64,000 bases of DNA from Emcibacter sp048269205. GTDB taxonomy: Bacteria > Pseudomonadota > Alphaproteobacteria > Sphingomonadales > Emcibacteraceae. How positions within the stretch are numbered: position 1 is the stretch's first letter; every line of letters starts with the position of its first letter. Both the position numbers and the translations under genes were made by a program. This document shows positions 9,881 to 18,661 of the stretch, piece by piece. The notes under the pieces are model-generated. The model saw only the letters and a program-made list of their open reading frames with translations, made no database searches and was not told the origin of the DNA. The DNA is taken from assembly GCF_048269205.1 (NCBI RefSeq), contig NZ_JBLXJC010000003.1, positions 261,614-325,613 of the forward strand, given 5' to 3'.

Positions 9881-11368
9881 TTAATTTTCCTTCTTCTGCA
9901 ACAGGTCCTGCAATTGCTGCTTCTGGACCTTGCCCGATCCGGTGCGGGGCAGGGCGGAAAGAAGCGTCAGATGTTTCGGCAGCTTGTAGCGGGCAAGTTT
10001 CGGTTCCAGCCAGGCGAGGACCTGGTCCATGGTCAGACTGTATCCCTCCCTGCACACCACGGCGAGATGCCCGACTTCCCCCCAGCGCTCGTCAGGCACA
10101 CCGATAACAGCCGCCTCGACCACGCCTTCCATGCCGGCAAAGGCCGCTTCCACTTCGGCCGGGTAGACATTCTCGCCCCCGGAAATAAACATGTCTTTCT
10201 TGCGGTCCACAAGATAATAGAACCCGTCAGCATCCCGCCGGGCGATATCGCCGGTCCTGAACCAGCCGTCTTCTGTAAAGGCCGCCGCCGTTGCTTCCGG
10301 CTGACGCCAGTACCCGGAGGTGACATTGTCACCCCTGAGCAAAAGCTCGCCAGCGAGATCATCAGGACAGTCGTTGCCGCGCTCATCAACAATGCGGGCT
10401 TCAACGGCAGGGGTTCCCAGACCGACGGACCCCGCCTTGGCGAAAATACGCTCACGCTCGATAGGCATGCCGAAGGTGGTGCCGGATTCGCTCATGCCAT
10501 AACCGTCGACCACTGATATTCCGTCACTGAGCCAGGCCCGGATATCCGCCTCGGGATGGGGGGCGCCGCCGGTAAAAATGGCTGTCATGTGGCGAAGTCT
10601 TTCAGGGTCATAGCCCGGTTCCTGCCTGAGCCGCGCTGCCATCTGGGGCACGCCGAAATAATGGCTGACACCAAGCGCCGGATCACCCAGCCGGTCCAGG
10701 GTGCGCGCCGCATCGAACCCTTCCGAAATGATCAGTGTCGCCCCGTTCATGAAAGTGGGGCGCACATTGGTGATCAGACCGATAATATGAAACATCGGGG
10801 AATCACACAGGAAAACGCTCTCGTGCGTAACCCGACCGAGAATGGAGAAATTTTTCGCCGTCTGGTCAAGGTTATGCTCGCTCAGCAACGCCCCTTTCGG
10901 CCTGCCGGAGGTCCCGGAGGTATAAAGAATTAGCGAGATATCCTTGCGATCAAAAGGCGCGTGAGGCAAGGGAGCCGCCGCGGCCATACCTTCGGCAAGC
11001 TTACTGATGCTTAGCCTCGGTACCTTTGACTGAATGGGGTCCAGCGAAGCATCCCCGACCAGAAGTGCCGGATCGGCATCCTCAATCAGGTTTTCAATTT
11101 CCGCCTTGCTGAGACGCCAGTTCAGCGGCACATAAATCAGCCCCGTCCGGGCACAGGCAAGATGAAGGATAACAAGTTCCGCGCAATTATGCGCCAGACT
11201 TACAACGCGTTCACCATGATCAAGAGAGGGATAGGCCCGCAGAAGGGCAGCGCACTGGCCCACAGCGTGGTCCAGCGCGGCATAACTCCACTCCCTGGCC
11301 GTGTTCAGATCCCGGATTGCAAGCTTTTTCGGCTGCAATCCGGCCTGCAGGGCAACATGGTCAATCAT
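9881..11368 (-). CDS. fcs: Hydroxycinnamoyl (feruloyl/p-coumaroyl)-CoA synthetase, AMP-forming
   Basis: 495 residues of the acyl-adenylate-forming (ANL) superfamily. The P-loop-like motif LYTSGTSGRPKG is near residue 150, followed by the adenylate motif DGYGMSES, the hinge GWFRTGDIARRD, and VDRKKDMFISGGENVYP leading to a C-terminal Lys in GSGKVQK. It activates ferulate, p-coumarate or related acids to CoA thioesters. The substrate is assigned from its neighbour: it starts 12 bases after the stop of ech, in the ech-fcs order common for this pathway. CAGGG precedes the ATG. The sequence alone would also allow a medium/long-chain fatty acid ligase. Confidence 0.82.
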   Translation of the reverse strand: MIDHVALQAGLQPKKLAIRDLNTAREWSYAALDHAVGQCAALLRAYPSLDHGERVVSLAHNCAELVILHLACARTGLIYVPLNWRLSKAEIENLIEDADPALLVGDASLDPIQSKVPRLSISKLAEGMAAAAPLPHAPFDRKDISLILYTSGTSGRPKGALLSEHNLDQTAKNFSILGRVTHESVFLCDSPMFHIIGLITNVRPTFMNGATLIISEGFDAARTLDRLGDPALGVSHYFGVPQMAARLRQEPGYDPERLRHMTAIFTGGAPHPEADIRAWLSDGISVVDGYGMSESGTTFGMPIERERIFAKAGSVGLGTPAVEARIVDERGNDCPDDLAGELLLRGDNVTSGYWRQPEATAAAFTEDGWFRTGDIARRDADGFYYLVDRKKDMFISGGENVYPAEVEAAFAGMEGVVEAAVIGVPDERWGEVGHLAVVCREGYSLTMDQVLAWLEPKLARYKLPKHLTLLSALPRTGSGKVQKQQLQDLLQKKEN

Positions 11369-11380
11369 TGTGAACCCTGT

Positions 11381-12208
11381 TTATTTTTTCACTTTGTAAG
11401 CGCCAAGTCCCGGCTTGTAGCTCTTCTCATCGATAAACTGGCGGATACCTTCCTTGCGACCTTCATTGTCGAAAGAGTTGGCAGCTTCCTGCATCCGGAC
11501 GAGATATTCCTCGGCATCGTCATAGGACATATCGCCCACACGACGAACGGCATCCTTGGCATATTTCAGGGCAATAGGATTCTTTTCAAGCAGGATATTG
11601 GCGACTTCGCGGGTACGCTCTTCCAGCTTTTCCAGTGGTACACTTTCATTGACCAGACGCATGGCAGCAGCCTGCTTGCCGTCAATCAGCTCCCCGGTCA
11701 GGGTCAGCCACATGGCATCGCGCATGGGCAGAAGATCAACCACAACTTTGGTCACGCCACCGCCCGGGAGAATACCCCAGTTGATTTCGGAAAGGCCGTA
11801 TTTGGCTTCGTCAGCGCTGATCGCCAGGTCACAGGCAAACAGGGGACCGAAACCGCCACCGAAACACCAGCCGTTGACCATGGCAATGGTCGGTTTCTGA
11901 TAACGACGCAGGCGACGGAACCAGCCATAGCTCTCATTCTGGGAGCGGCGGACACCCTTGAGCCCTTCGGCTTCTGTCTCACGGAAATATTCCTTGAGGT
12001 CCATGCCGGCAGACCAGGCCGTGCCTTCACCGGTCAAGACCAGAACGCCGACATCCTCGCGGAACTCGAGCTCGTCCAGCACTTCCATCATGCGACGGTT
12101 AAGGGTCGGGCTCATACAGTTTCTTTTTTCCGGGCGATTGAATTTCACCCAGGCAATACGGTTCTCAACCTTGTAGTCGACAACATCAAGATCAGTGGCT
12201 TTGTTCAT
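11381..12208 (-). CDS. ech: p-Hydroxycinnamoyl-CoA hydratase/lyase
   Basis: 275 residues of the crotonase fold. It hydrates feruloyl-CoA or coumaroyl-CoA and cleaves the product to vanillin or 4-hydroxybenzaldehyde plus acetyl-CoA. It carries the family-specific stretches RPEKRNCMSPTLNRRM, AGMDLKEYFRE, MVNGWCFGGGFGPL, GLSEINWGI and the C-terminal KPGLGAYK, recognisable from the Pseudomonas HCHL sequence. Glu141 matches the catalytic Glu143 of that enzyme and Tyr74 its Tyr75. The Ser123 position of HCHL is Gly121 here (GGGFGPL rather than GGGFSPL). First gene of the ech-fcs unit; AGGACG lies upstream of the ATG. Divergent from the MarR gene across a shared operator region. Confidence 0.95.
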   Translation of the reverse strand: MNKATDLDVVDYKVENRIAWVKFNRPEKRNCMSPTLNRRMMEVLDELEFREDVGVLVLTGEGTAWSAGMDLKEYFRETEAEGLKGVRRSQNESYGWFRRLRRYQKPTIAMVNGWCFGGGFGPLFACDLAISADEAKYGLSEINWGILPGGGVTKVVVDLLPMRDAMWLTLTGELIDGKQAAAMRLVNESVPLEKLEERTREVANILLEKNPIALKYAKDAVRRVGDMSYDDAEEYLVRMQEAANSFDNEGRKEGIRQFIDEKSYKPGLGAYKVKK

Positions 12209-12427
12209 TGTTCACGTCCTTTTATTATACCGGTCCTCAGGATGATACTCTGTCCCGGATGACTTTAACTAAATTCGGCACCGGACACTGGCAGGCGACC
12301 GATGGCTTAATAAAACCGGCTACCGAAGCATTGTTCGAAAACCAATCATTTCATACTGACACTTCACATCGGGCTTGTGGAACTATATCAAAGAAGGATG
12401 TCCCTGCACCCGGCGCCTCCCCAAAAG

Positions 12428-12455
12428 GCTATATTACATAGCTATACATAATAAC
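12428..12455. promoter_or_regulatory. Two overlapping candidate operators between ech and the MarR gene
   Basis: GCTATATTACATAGC (12428-12442) and GCTATACATAATAAC (12441-12455) are two copies of GYTAT-N5-ATARC sharing two bases, 13 bp apart. They lie 43-70 bases upstream of the MarR start and 220 bases from ech. This suits an autoregulated divergent promoter region. The rest of the 12209-12497 gap shows nothing I can name. Confidence 0.58.
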
Positions 12456-12497
12456 ATTGGGATTGTCATTTACAAGAAAAATCTGCATATTCTCGAC

Positions 12498-12953
12498 ATG
12501 ACTGAAAAACAGAACAAAAAAAATAATCCGAAAAACATGACATTTTCCAATCCGCTCCAAGACCTTGTCGGCTACCAGTTGCGGCGGGCTTCTGCGGCCA
12601 TGCTTACCCATCTGGGACAGGGCCTGAGTGACATTGGCCTCAAGATTACAGAAACTTCGGTTCTGGTCATGATAGAGGCGAACCCCGGTATGAAGCAGAG
12701 CGACATCGGGCGTGTCCTTGGCATCAAAAGTGCCAATATGGCCCCCCTGGTCGCTGTACTGAGTGACCGCGGGTTGATCAAGAAAAAGCCCCTGGATGGC
12801 CGATCTCACGGCCTGCATCTTTCGGAAGAAGGAAAACAGGTTATCCGGAGAATCTGGGACAATATTGGCAATAATGAAGCCTGGTTGACCCGCAACCTGA
12901 GCGAAGAAGAAAAAAACCTGGTCGCCCGGACCCTCGAGAATATCTGGAAATAA
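12498..12953 (+). CDS. MarR-family repressor of the hydroxycinnamate genes (CouR/FerR-like)
   Basis: 151 residues counted from the ATG at 12498. Upstream in-frame codons exist but lack a ribosome site and cross the operator repeats. It has a winged-helix MarR fold: the recognition region is KQSDIGRVLGIKSANMAPLVAVL and the wing contains KKPLDGRSHGLHLSEEGK. Relatives in the same divergent position (CouR, FerR, FerC) repress hydroxycinnamate genes and are released by the CoA thioester made by the ligase. That ligand is inferred here. A later ATG (12537, MTFSNP) is possible and would trim the Lys/Asn-rich N-terminus. Confidence 0.85.
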   Translation: MTEKQNKKNNPKNMTFSNPLQDLVGYQLRRASAAMLTHLGQGLSDIGLKITETSVLVMIEANPGMKQSDIGRVLGIKSANMAPLVAVLSDRGLIKKKPLDGRSHGLHLSEEGKQVIRRIWDNIGNNEAWLTRNLSEEEKNLVARTLENIWK

Positions 12954-13119
12954 CAATCGATCCCGGGCCTACCGATCATAGGCCAGCTTTAGTTTTTGTC
13001 GCTCGATACAGACAGTAAGCCATCATAAACTTGAAATAATCCAGCCATACAGACCAGCACCTGCAGCAAACCACTTGCGGGAAATTGACCTTGCCCTGTT
13101 TGCAAAATAGGTGTAAATT

Positions 13120-13134
13120 GTTATACGTTATAGC
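13120..13134. promoter_or_regulatory. Candidate MarR operator, GTTAT-N5-ATAGC, upstream of vdh
   Basis: GTTATACGTTATAGC followed by AATTAA, the same extension seen at 8255-8269. It lies 30-44 bases upstream of the vdh ATG, where a bound repressor would block transcription or overlap the -10 region. Confidence 0.52.
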
Positions 13135-13163
13135 AATTAATCGTTAATGGGAGGCACGGACAA

Positions 13164-14612
13164 ATGGACGCACAATTACTGATCAATTCGGAATTTCTAT
13201 CTGCCAGGGACGGCCGTACTTTCGAACGTCGCAACCCCATCAGCGGGGAAGTGGCCTCCCGCGCACCGGCTGCCGGCCCTGATGACATCAAGGCCGCAGT
13301 GGAGGCCGCCCAGGCCGCATTGCCGGAATGGTCCGGTCTCGGCCCCAATGCCCGCCGGACAGCGCTTCTCTCTGCATCACAGGAACTTTTGAATCTGGCA
13401 GACGATTTTGTGGACGCCATGAAAGTGGAGATCGGCGCTACAGAAGGCTGGGCGCGTTTCAATGTCAAGCTGGCATCGGATATGCTGGTTGAGGCTGCCG
13501 CACTGACAACCCAGGTCAGCGGCCAGATCATCCCCTCTGACAAGCCGGGGTGCCTGGCCATGGCCATGCGCAAACCGGCCGGCGTCGTGTTGGGCATTGC
13601 CCCCTGGAATGCTCCCATCATCCTTGGCGTCCGCGCCGTGGCCACACCTCTGGCCTGCGGCAACACAGTGATCCTCAAGGCGTCCGAGGTCTGCCCCGTG
13701 ACCCATATGCTGATCGGTAAGGCCCTTGCTGCTGCGGGTCTTCCGAAAGGCGCCATCAATGTCATAACCAACGCCCCGGAAGATGCCGGCGATGTGGTCG
13801 GTGAACTGATCGACCATAAAAATGTCCGCCGCGTCAATTTTACCGGGTCTTCCCATGTGGGACGTATTATTGCCGAACGGGCCGCCCGCACTTTCACCCC
13901 GGTTCTTCTGGAACTGGGCGGCAAGGCGCCGTTGCTGGTGCTGGAGGATGCCGACCTTGACGAGGCCGTCAAGGCCATTGCCTTCGGCGCCTATATGAAC
14001 CAGGGCCAGATCTGCATGTCCACCGAACGGGTGATTGTCGAGGAAAGCGTTGCCGATGCGCTGGTGGCAAAACTGACCGCCAAGGCCGCTACTCTTGTCG
14101 CCGGCGATCCCCGCGAAGGCAAGACGCCGCTTGGCGCCCTCGTGGACCAGAAGTCCGTCGATCATGTCCTGGGCCTGATTGAAGATGCCAGAAGCAAAGG
14201 CGCTGACGTTACAGTCGGCGGCACCGCAGAAGGGGTCCAGATGTCCGCCACAGTGGTCGACAAGGTCGATAACAGCATGCGGATTTATACGGAAGAATCC
14301 TTCGGGCCTGTTCTGGCCGTTATCCGGGTGAAAGACGCCGAAGAAGCCGTTACCATTGCCAACGACAGTGAATATGGCCTCTCCGCCGCCGTCTTCAGCA
14401 AGGATATCGTCAAGGCCCTGAAAATCGCCGAACGGATCGACAGCGGCATCTGCCATATCAATGGCGCCACTGTCCATGACGAGGCACAGATGCCTTTCGG
14501 CGGCACCAAATCCAGTGGCTACGGCCGGTTTGGCGGCCTCGCCGGCATCAATGAATTCACGGATTTGCGTTGGATTACCATGGAAACTCAACCGGGCCAC
14601 TTTCCGATCTAG
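13164..14612 (+). CDS. vdh: Aromatic aldehyde (vanillin/4-hydroxybenzaldehyde) dehydrogenase
   Basis: 482 residues of the NAD(P)-dependent aldehyde dehydrogenase superfamily. Catalytic residues are visible: Asn149 (APWNAP), Glu250 (LELGGKAP) and Cys284 (NQGQICMSTER). The sequence style resembles vanillin and salicylaldehyde dehydrogenases. It oxidises the aldehyde released by Ech to vanillate or 4-hydroxybenzoate, the latter being the substrate of PobA at 38-39 kb. GGGAGG lies 9 bases before the ATG. It is transcribed alone from a promoter with the cluster dyad and ends at a strong terminator. Confidence 0.9.
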   Translation: MDAQLLINSEFLSARDGRTFERRNPISGEVASRAPAAGPDDIKAAVEAAQAALPEWSGLGPNARRTALLSASQELLNLADDFVDAMKVEIGATEGWARFNVKLASDMLVEAAALTTQVSGQIIPSDKPGCLAMAMRKPAGVVLGIAPWNAPIILGVRAVATPLACGNTVILKASEVCPVTHMLIGKALAAAGLPKGAINVITNAPEDAGDVVGELIDHKNVRRVNFTGSSHVGRIIAERAARTFTPVLLELGGKAPLLVLEDADLDEAVKAIAFGAYMNQGQICMSTERVIVEESVADALVAKLTAKAATLVAGDPREGKTPLGALVDQKSVDHVLGLIEDARSKGADVTVGGTAEGVQMSATVVDKVDNSMRIYTEESFGPVLAVIRVKDAEEAVTIANDSEYGLSAAVFSKDIVKALKIAERIDSGICHINGATVHDEAQMPFGGTKSSGYGRFGGLAGINEFTDLRWITMETQPGHFPI

Positions 14613-14636
14613 TTTCCCTCACCATTTTACCGAATA

Positions 14637-14669
14637 AGGCATGCTTCAATTGGGAGCATGCCTTTTTTT
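14637..14669 (+). terminator. Rho-independent terminator of vdh
   Basis: Perfect 9-bp stem AGGCATGCT (14637-14645) / AGCATGCCT (14655-14663), 9-base loop, then a T7 run. It starts 24 bases after the stop codon. Confidence 0.93.
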
Positions 14670-15063
14670 CACCTGCCGCTCAATTCACCGGGCTGAACGG
14701 CACCTCCCTGAAAGAAACAGACGAACATAATGACCCATTTCTGCCAACGGCGATTTAACCACTTGAGCATACAAATAATCTGCGCTAAAACGACGTTGAG
14801 GGACTGGACAAAGCAAATAATCGATATACAGGGCAGACGGATTTTCAGAGGAAACTGTATAGTCGACCATTCTGCTCCCTTCTGACAACAATCGCAAAAA
14901 GTTAATTCACTCAAAGTTAATTGTTTTGCATTTTAGAAACATTCCAAAATATGAATTGCCTTGTGCAATCGGTTGTTTTAATATGAGATTTGATTAATGC
15001 ATATAAGGTTAATAATCCATCAGCATTGGTCATTCTGAGACTATAAATTCATGGGAGACACAG
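14670..15063. other. Intergenic region upstream of TonB receptor 2
   Basis: About 390 bases, AT-rich from 14885 on, with GGGAG 6 bases before the receptor ATG. Unlike the other promoters of the cluster, I find no GYTAT-N5-ATARC copy here. Short minus-strand open frames at 14669-14914 look non-coding. Confidence 0.5.
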
Positions 15064-17370
15064 ATGATAATTGGACGACAATTATTAAAATCACTCTATT
15101 ACACCACCGCAGCTTCACTGACATTGACCGCCCTCACCGCCGCGCAGGCCACTGCGCAGGATGAAGGCGCATTTGTGCTTGAGGAAATCACAGTTACCGC
15201 CCGCAAGATCGAAGAAAACCTGCAGGAAACACCGATTGCCATTTCCGCCTTCACCGGCGAGGGCCTGGAACGCCGCCAGATTTTCAGTACCGACAATCTG
15301 GACAATGTCACGCCGAACCTGCAGTTCAGCAACAACGCCCCGCTGGCCGGCAACAACAACTCCTCACAGGTCTTCATCCGCGGTATCGGCCAGACCGATC
15401 CAACCTCCACGGTTGATCCGGGCGTTGGTATCTATATTGACGATGTTTATATGGGCCAGTCTGTAGGCGGCACCATGGACTTCCGCGATATTGCCGGCAT
15501 CCAGATCCTGCGCGGTCCGCAGGGTACCCTGTTCGGCCGTAACACCATCGGCGGCGCCATCCTGATCAGCACCCAGGAGCCGGGTGAGGAATTCGGCGGC
15601 ACCTTCAAGGGTGGTGTCGGGTCCGACAATCTCCGTGAACTGAACCTTGCCCTCGACATTCCGATGGGTGACAAGGTCAAATCACGCTTTACCTACGGCA
15701 CCCGCATCCAGGACGGTTATGTTATCCGGGTGAGTGACGGCGTCGACCTGGGCGATAAAAATTCCTATACAGCCACTGGTAAAATCGTTTTCACCCCCAG
15801 TGACGATCTGGAAATCAAGCTTCAGTTTGACTATACCGAAGCCGATGAAAACGGTTCACCGCTGGTTTTTGCCGCCAGCAACGAATCTCAGATATTCCAG
15901 AAAGTTGTCAGCCTTGCTGCCGGTTGTCCTGGCATGGCCAACCTGGGTCAGGATGTTCCCCTGATTGATGACCCCCGTTGCGCCAATGACTTCCAGGCTG
16001 CTGGCCCGTTCGCCAACAACGGTACAAACCCGCTGAAAAGCTATCTGGAAAACTGGGGCGGATCATTGCACCTGGCTTATGATGTAAACGAGGATATCAC
16101 CCTGAAATCCATTACTTCCTATCGGGAGCTGGACTGGTACGGAGTACGTGATGCAGACAATACCCCGTTCCCGATCCTGCATACCCTCTATGACAGTAAC
16201 GGCAAACAATTCAGTCAGGAACTGCAGGCGCTCTATACGTCTGACCGCCTGACCGGTGTGGCTGGCCTCTACTACTACGAGGAAGAAATCGATGATGATG
16301 TTGAGGTCACAGTTTCCCCGCCGCCAAACCCTGAAGGCCGTGGCGACAGTGACGACAACTTTACCGATAACAGCAACTGGGCGGCGTTCACCCAGTGGAG
16401 CTATGACGTCACAGATCAACTGACTGTCACTCTGGGGGCGCGTTATACTTCCGAAACCAAGGCTTCAACGCCGGATCAGTACAGCTATACCAATCCGACC
16501 AACAAGTATCTTGAGGTGAAGGAATATTCCCAGGATTTTGATGCCTTCACAATCAACGCCAACATTGCCTATCGCTGGAATGACAATGTGATGACTTATG
16601 TCAGCTATTCCGAAGGCTTCAAGTCCGGCGGCTGGAACAGTCACTTCAACACCGACTTCGACGATGACCCGGCAACCTTCGCCATTCTGCAGCAGATTCA
16701 TTCCTTTGACGAGGAAACTGCCAAGAACTATGAAATCGGTTTCAAAGCGGACCTGCTGGACAACACACTGCGTCTGAACGGTGCCATCTTCTCCACCGAT
16801 TACAATGACCTGCAGCTGGTCTACCGGGCATTTGTGGCGCCTTTCATCACCAATGCGGGTAAAGCGTCCAACGACGGTGCCGAGCTGGAGCTGACCTGGC
16901 TTCCGGCCGACAACCTGGTCATCGATGCGGGCATCAGCTATCTTGACGCCACCATTGATGAAGTGGTCACTTTCCCGAATGAAAACGTCTTCGGCAGCGT
17001 CGAAGCAGGTAACCGCCTTCCGTTCGCACCTGAATGGCAGGCCAACTTCGGTATCGGCTATACCTTTGAGCCGGATGGATCCGACCTCACCTGGACGCCT
17101 CGCGTGGATATGAGCTATCAGAGCAAAACCTACTTTGATGCCATCAATACCGAGGAAATCGCCCAGACCGAAGGCCGGACCATCGTCAACGCCTCCATCA
17201 TTCTGGAGCCGTCTGACGTGACCTGGAAGTTTGTCTTCGGGGTCAATAACCTGACCGACAAGCTTTACCCGATTGCCGGTAACTCCTCCCTCGGTACGGG
17301 CTCAGGCTATGCGGAAATCGCTTACGCCCGCAAACGGGAATGGTTCGCGAACTTCACTTATAACTTCTAG
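15064..17370 (+). CDS. TonB-dependent outer-membrane receptor (hydroxycinnamate cluster, copy 2)
   Basis: 768 residues. The signal peptide ends near ATAQ/DEG. The TonB-box-like LEEITVTARK is followed by a plug with QVFIRGIGQTDP, GIYIDDVYMGQSVGG and LRGPQGTLFGRNTIGG, then a beta-barrel ending in WFANFTYNF. It is a paralogue of the receptor at 5672-8038 from end to end, which suggests duplication and divergence around the catabolic genes. The MGRSVGG/MGQSVGG plug segment and the DENGSP(F/L)VF barrel segment are shared. Proposed role: uptake of aromatic acids, esters or dimers too large for porins (inference). It is its own transcription unit, with a terminator after the stop. Confidence 0.92.
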   Translation: MIIGRQLLKSLYYTTAASLTLTALTAAQATAQDEGAFVLEEITVTARKIEENLQETPIAISAFTGEGLERRQIFSTDNLDNVTPNLQFSNNAPLAGNNNSSQVFIRGIGQTDPTSTVDPGVGIYIDDVYMGQSVGGTMDFRDIAGIQILRGPQGTLFGRNTIGGAILISTQEPGEEFGGTFKGGVGSDNLRELNLALDIPMGDKVKSRFTYGTRIQDGYVIRVSDGVDLGDKNSYTATGKIVFTPSDDLEIKLQFDYTEADENGSPLVFAASNESQIFQKVVSLAAGCPGMANLGQDVPLIDDPRCANDFQAAGPFANNGTNPLKSYLENWGGSLHLAYDVNEDITLKSITSYRELDWYGVRDADNTPFPILHTLYDSNGKQFSQELQALYTSDRLTGVAGLYYYEEEIDDDVEVTVSPPPNPEGRGDSDDNFTDNSNWAAFTQWSYDVTDQLTVTLGARYTSETKASTPDQYSYTNPTNKYLEVKEYSQDFDAFTINANIAYRWNDNVMTYVSYSEGFKSGGWNSHFNTDFDDDPATFAILQQIHSFDEETAKNYEIGFKADLLDNTLRLNGAIFSTDYNDLQLVYRAFVAPFITNAGKASNDGAELELTWLPADNLVIDAGISYLDATIDEVVTFPNENVFGSVEAGNRLPFAPEWQANFGIGYTFEPDGSDLTWTPRVDMSYQSKTYFDAINTEEIAQTEGRTIVNASIILEPSDVTWKFVFGVNNLTDKLYPIAGNSSLGTGSGYAEIAYARKREWFANFTYNF

Positions 17371-17388
17371 GACCAGGTATAAAACCAA

Positions 17389-17420
17389 AGGGTCACTCTG
17401 AAAGGAGTGGCCCTTTTTTT
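17389..17420. terminator. Terminator between TonB receptor 2 and the HlyD-type gene
   Basis: 10-bp stem AGGGTCACTC (17389-17398) / GAGTGGCCCT (17405-17414) with one G-T pair, then T7. It ends the plus-strand receptor transcript and may also act on the convergent ABC operon. Confidence 0.88.
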
Positions 17421-17434
17421 CGGCAGAACCAGAC

Positions 17435-18661
17435 CTAGAGCTTTCTCTCGACCACCCGGCCGTCATCGGCAACATTATTGCCGGGATGCACGATCACTTT
17501 CTCACCTTCCTGAAGGCCATCGATGATCTCCGCGTCCCGGTCATTTTTCCGGCCCACATCAACAGGGCTCAGCTTTGCCCGGCCCTCGCTGAAGACAAAC
17601 ACCGACCATTGCCCGTTTTCCCGGAACAGAGCACTGACCGGTACGGAAAGCACATTTTCCGCCCGGTCCACAATAATACCCGCTTCGACCCGGAAGGCAT
17701 CACCCAGGCTCTGCCATTTCTCGGGCGGATCGATAAAGTCGAGGATCACATTGACCCGTTGTTCTTCCACACCGAGAGCTGAAATCTTGGTAAAACCGCT
17801 GGGCTCCACCAGCCTGACCCGGGCGTCGATTTCCTCTTCCCCGCCCCAGCGCCGGATCAGGGCCCTGTCACCGGGCTGAACCTTGACCGCATCCCGGGAC
17901 AGCATTTCCACAACGATTTCCAGATTTGCCGGATCGCCGATTTCCGCCAGCGGCGTACCGATGGCAATGACCCCTTCGCTTTTATGCATGACGCGCAGAA
18001 CCTTGCCATTTACCGGTGCATGTACGCAAACCTGGCAGATATGGTCATGGATATCACGCTCCTTTGCTGCTTCGGCGGCTCCCGGCTGAACAAGTCTCGC
18101 CCGGGCTGATTCCAGCTGGCTCTCGGCCACCTGCAGGTCCGCTTCCGTCGCCCTTAGGGCCGCCTGGCGCATTTTCAGTTGCAGTTCCGCTTCCTCCAGC
18201 CGGGCAATGGAGACATTGCCTTTTTTGAACAGTTCCTCGTTTCTTCTGTATTCGGCCTGGGCGAATTCCAGTTCCGCCTGGGCGCGCTCAACCTGGGTCG
18301 TCGCCTGCCATTTCACGGCTTCCGCACCGCGAACGTCGGCTTTGGCCTGGGTTTCACTGCGTTTGTCGAGAAAGTTGGGATCGGCGGGGGTCATGTTGGC
18401 AATCACCGTCTCACCGGCATGAACCCTGTCGCCGGGCTCGCTTTCAATGCGCATGACGCGGCCCTCGATCGGGGCGGAAACCGTATAGATATCCCTGATC
18501 CGGGTCTTTCCTTCCGCTTCCAGAACGATCAGGACATCGCCGCGCCTGACGGCCTCCAGATCCACTTCCTCTGCCTCTGGAATAAAGGCATAAACCAGCA
18601 ACGCCAGCAACAGCAGACCCAAACCGATTTTCGCGATTGTCTTGATATTTTTAAACGGCAT
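17435..18661 (-). CDS. HlyD/RND-type periplasmic adaptor of an ABC exporter
   Basis: 408 residues. One membrane helix lies at about 10-26 (IGLGLLLLALLVYAF). A barrel/lipoyl half-motif (APIEGRVMRI) comes next, then a long coiled-coil hairpin (about 100-200, rich in Glu, Ala, Gln and Arg), the second lipoyl half (APVNGKVLRVMHKSEGV) and the beta-barrel and membrane-proximal domains. It would bridge the inner-membrane permease to an outer-membrane channel; no TolC-like gene is nearby. Its ATG overlaps the TAA of the permease gene by one base (TAATG), so translation is probably coupled. The CQVC pair just before the second lipoyl half is unusual. Substrate unknown. Confidence 0.88.
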   Translation of the reverse strand: MPFKNIKTIAKIGLGLLLLALLVYAFIPEAEEVDLEAVRRGDVLIVLEAEGKTRIRDIYTVSAPIEGRVMRIESEPGDRVHAGETVIANMTPADPNFLDKRSETQAKADVRGAEAVKWQATTQVERAQAELEFAQAEYRRNEELFKKGNVSIARLEEAELQLKMRQAALRATEADLQVAESQLESARARLVQPGAAEAAKERDIHDHICQVCVHAPVNGKVLRVMHKSEGVIAIGTPLAEIGDPANLEIVVEMLSRDAVKVQPGDRALIRRWGGEEEIDARVRLVEPSGFTKISALGVEEQRVNVILDFIDPPEKWQSLGDAFRVEAGIIVDRAENVLSVPVSALFRENGQWSVFVFSEGRAKLSPVDVGRKNDRDAEIIDGLQEGEKVIVHPGNNVADDGRVVERKL

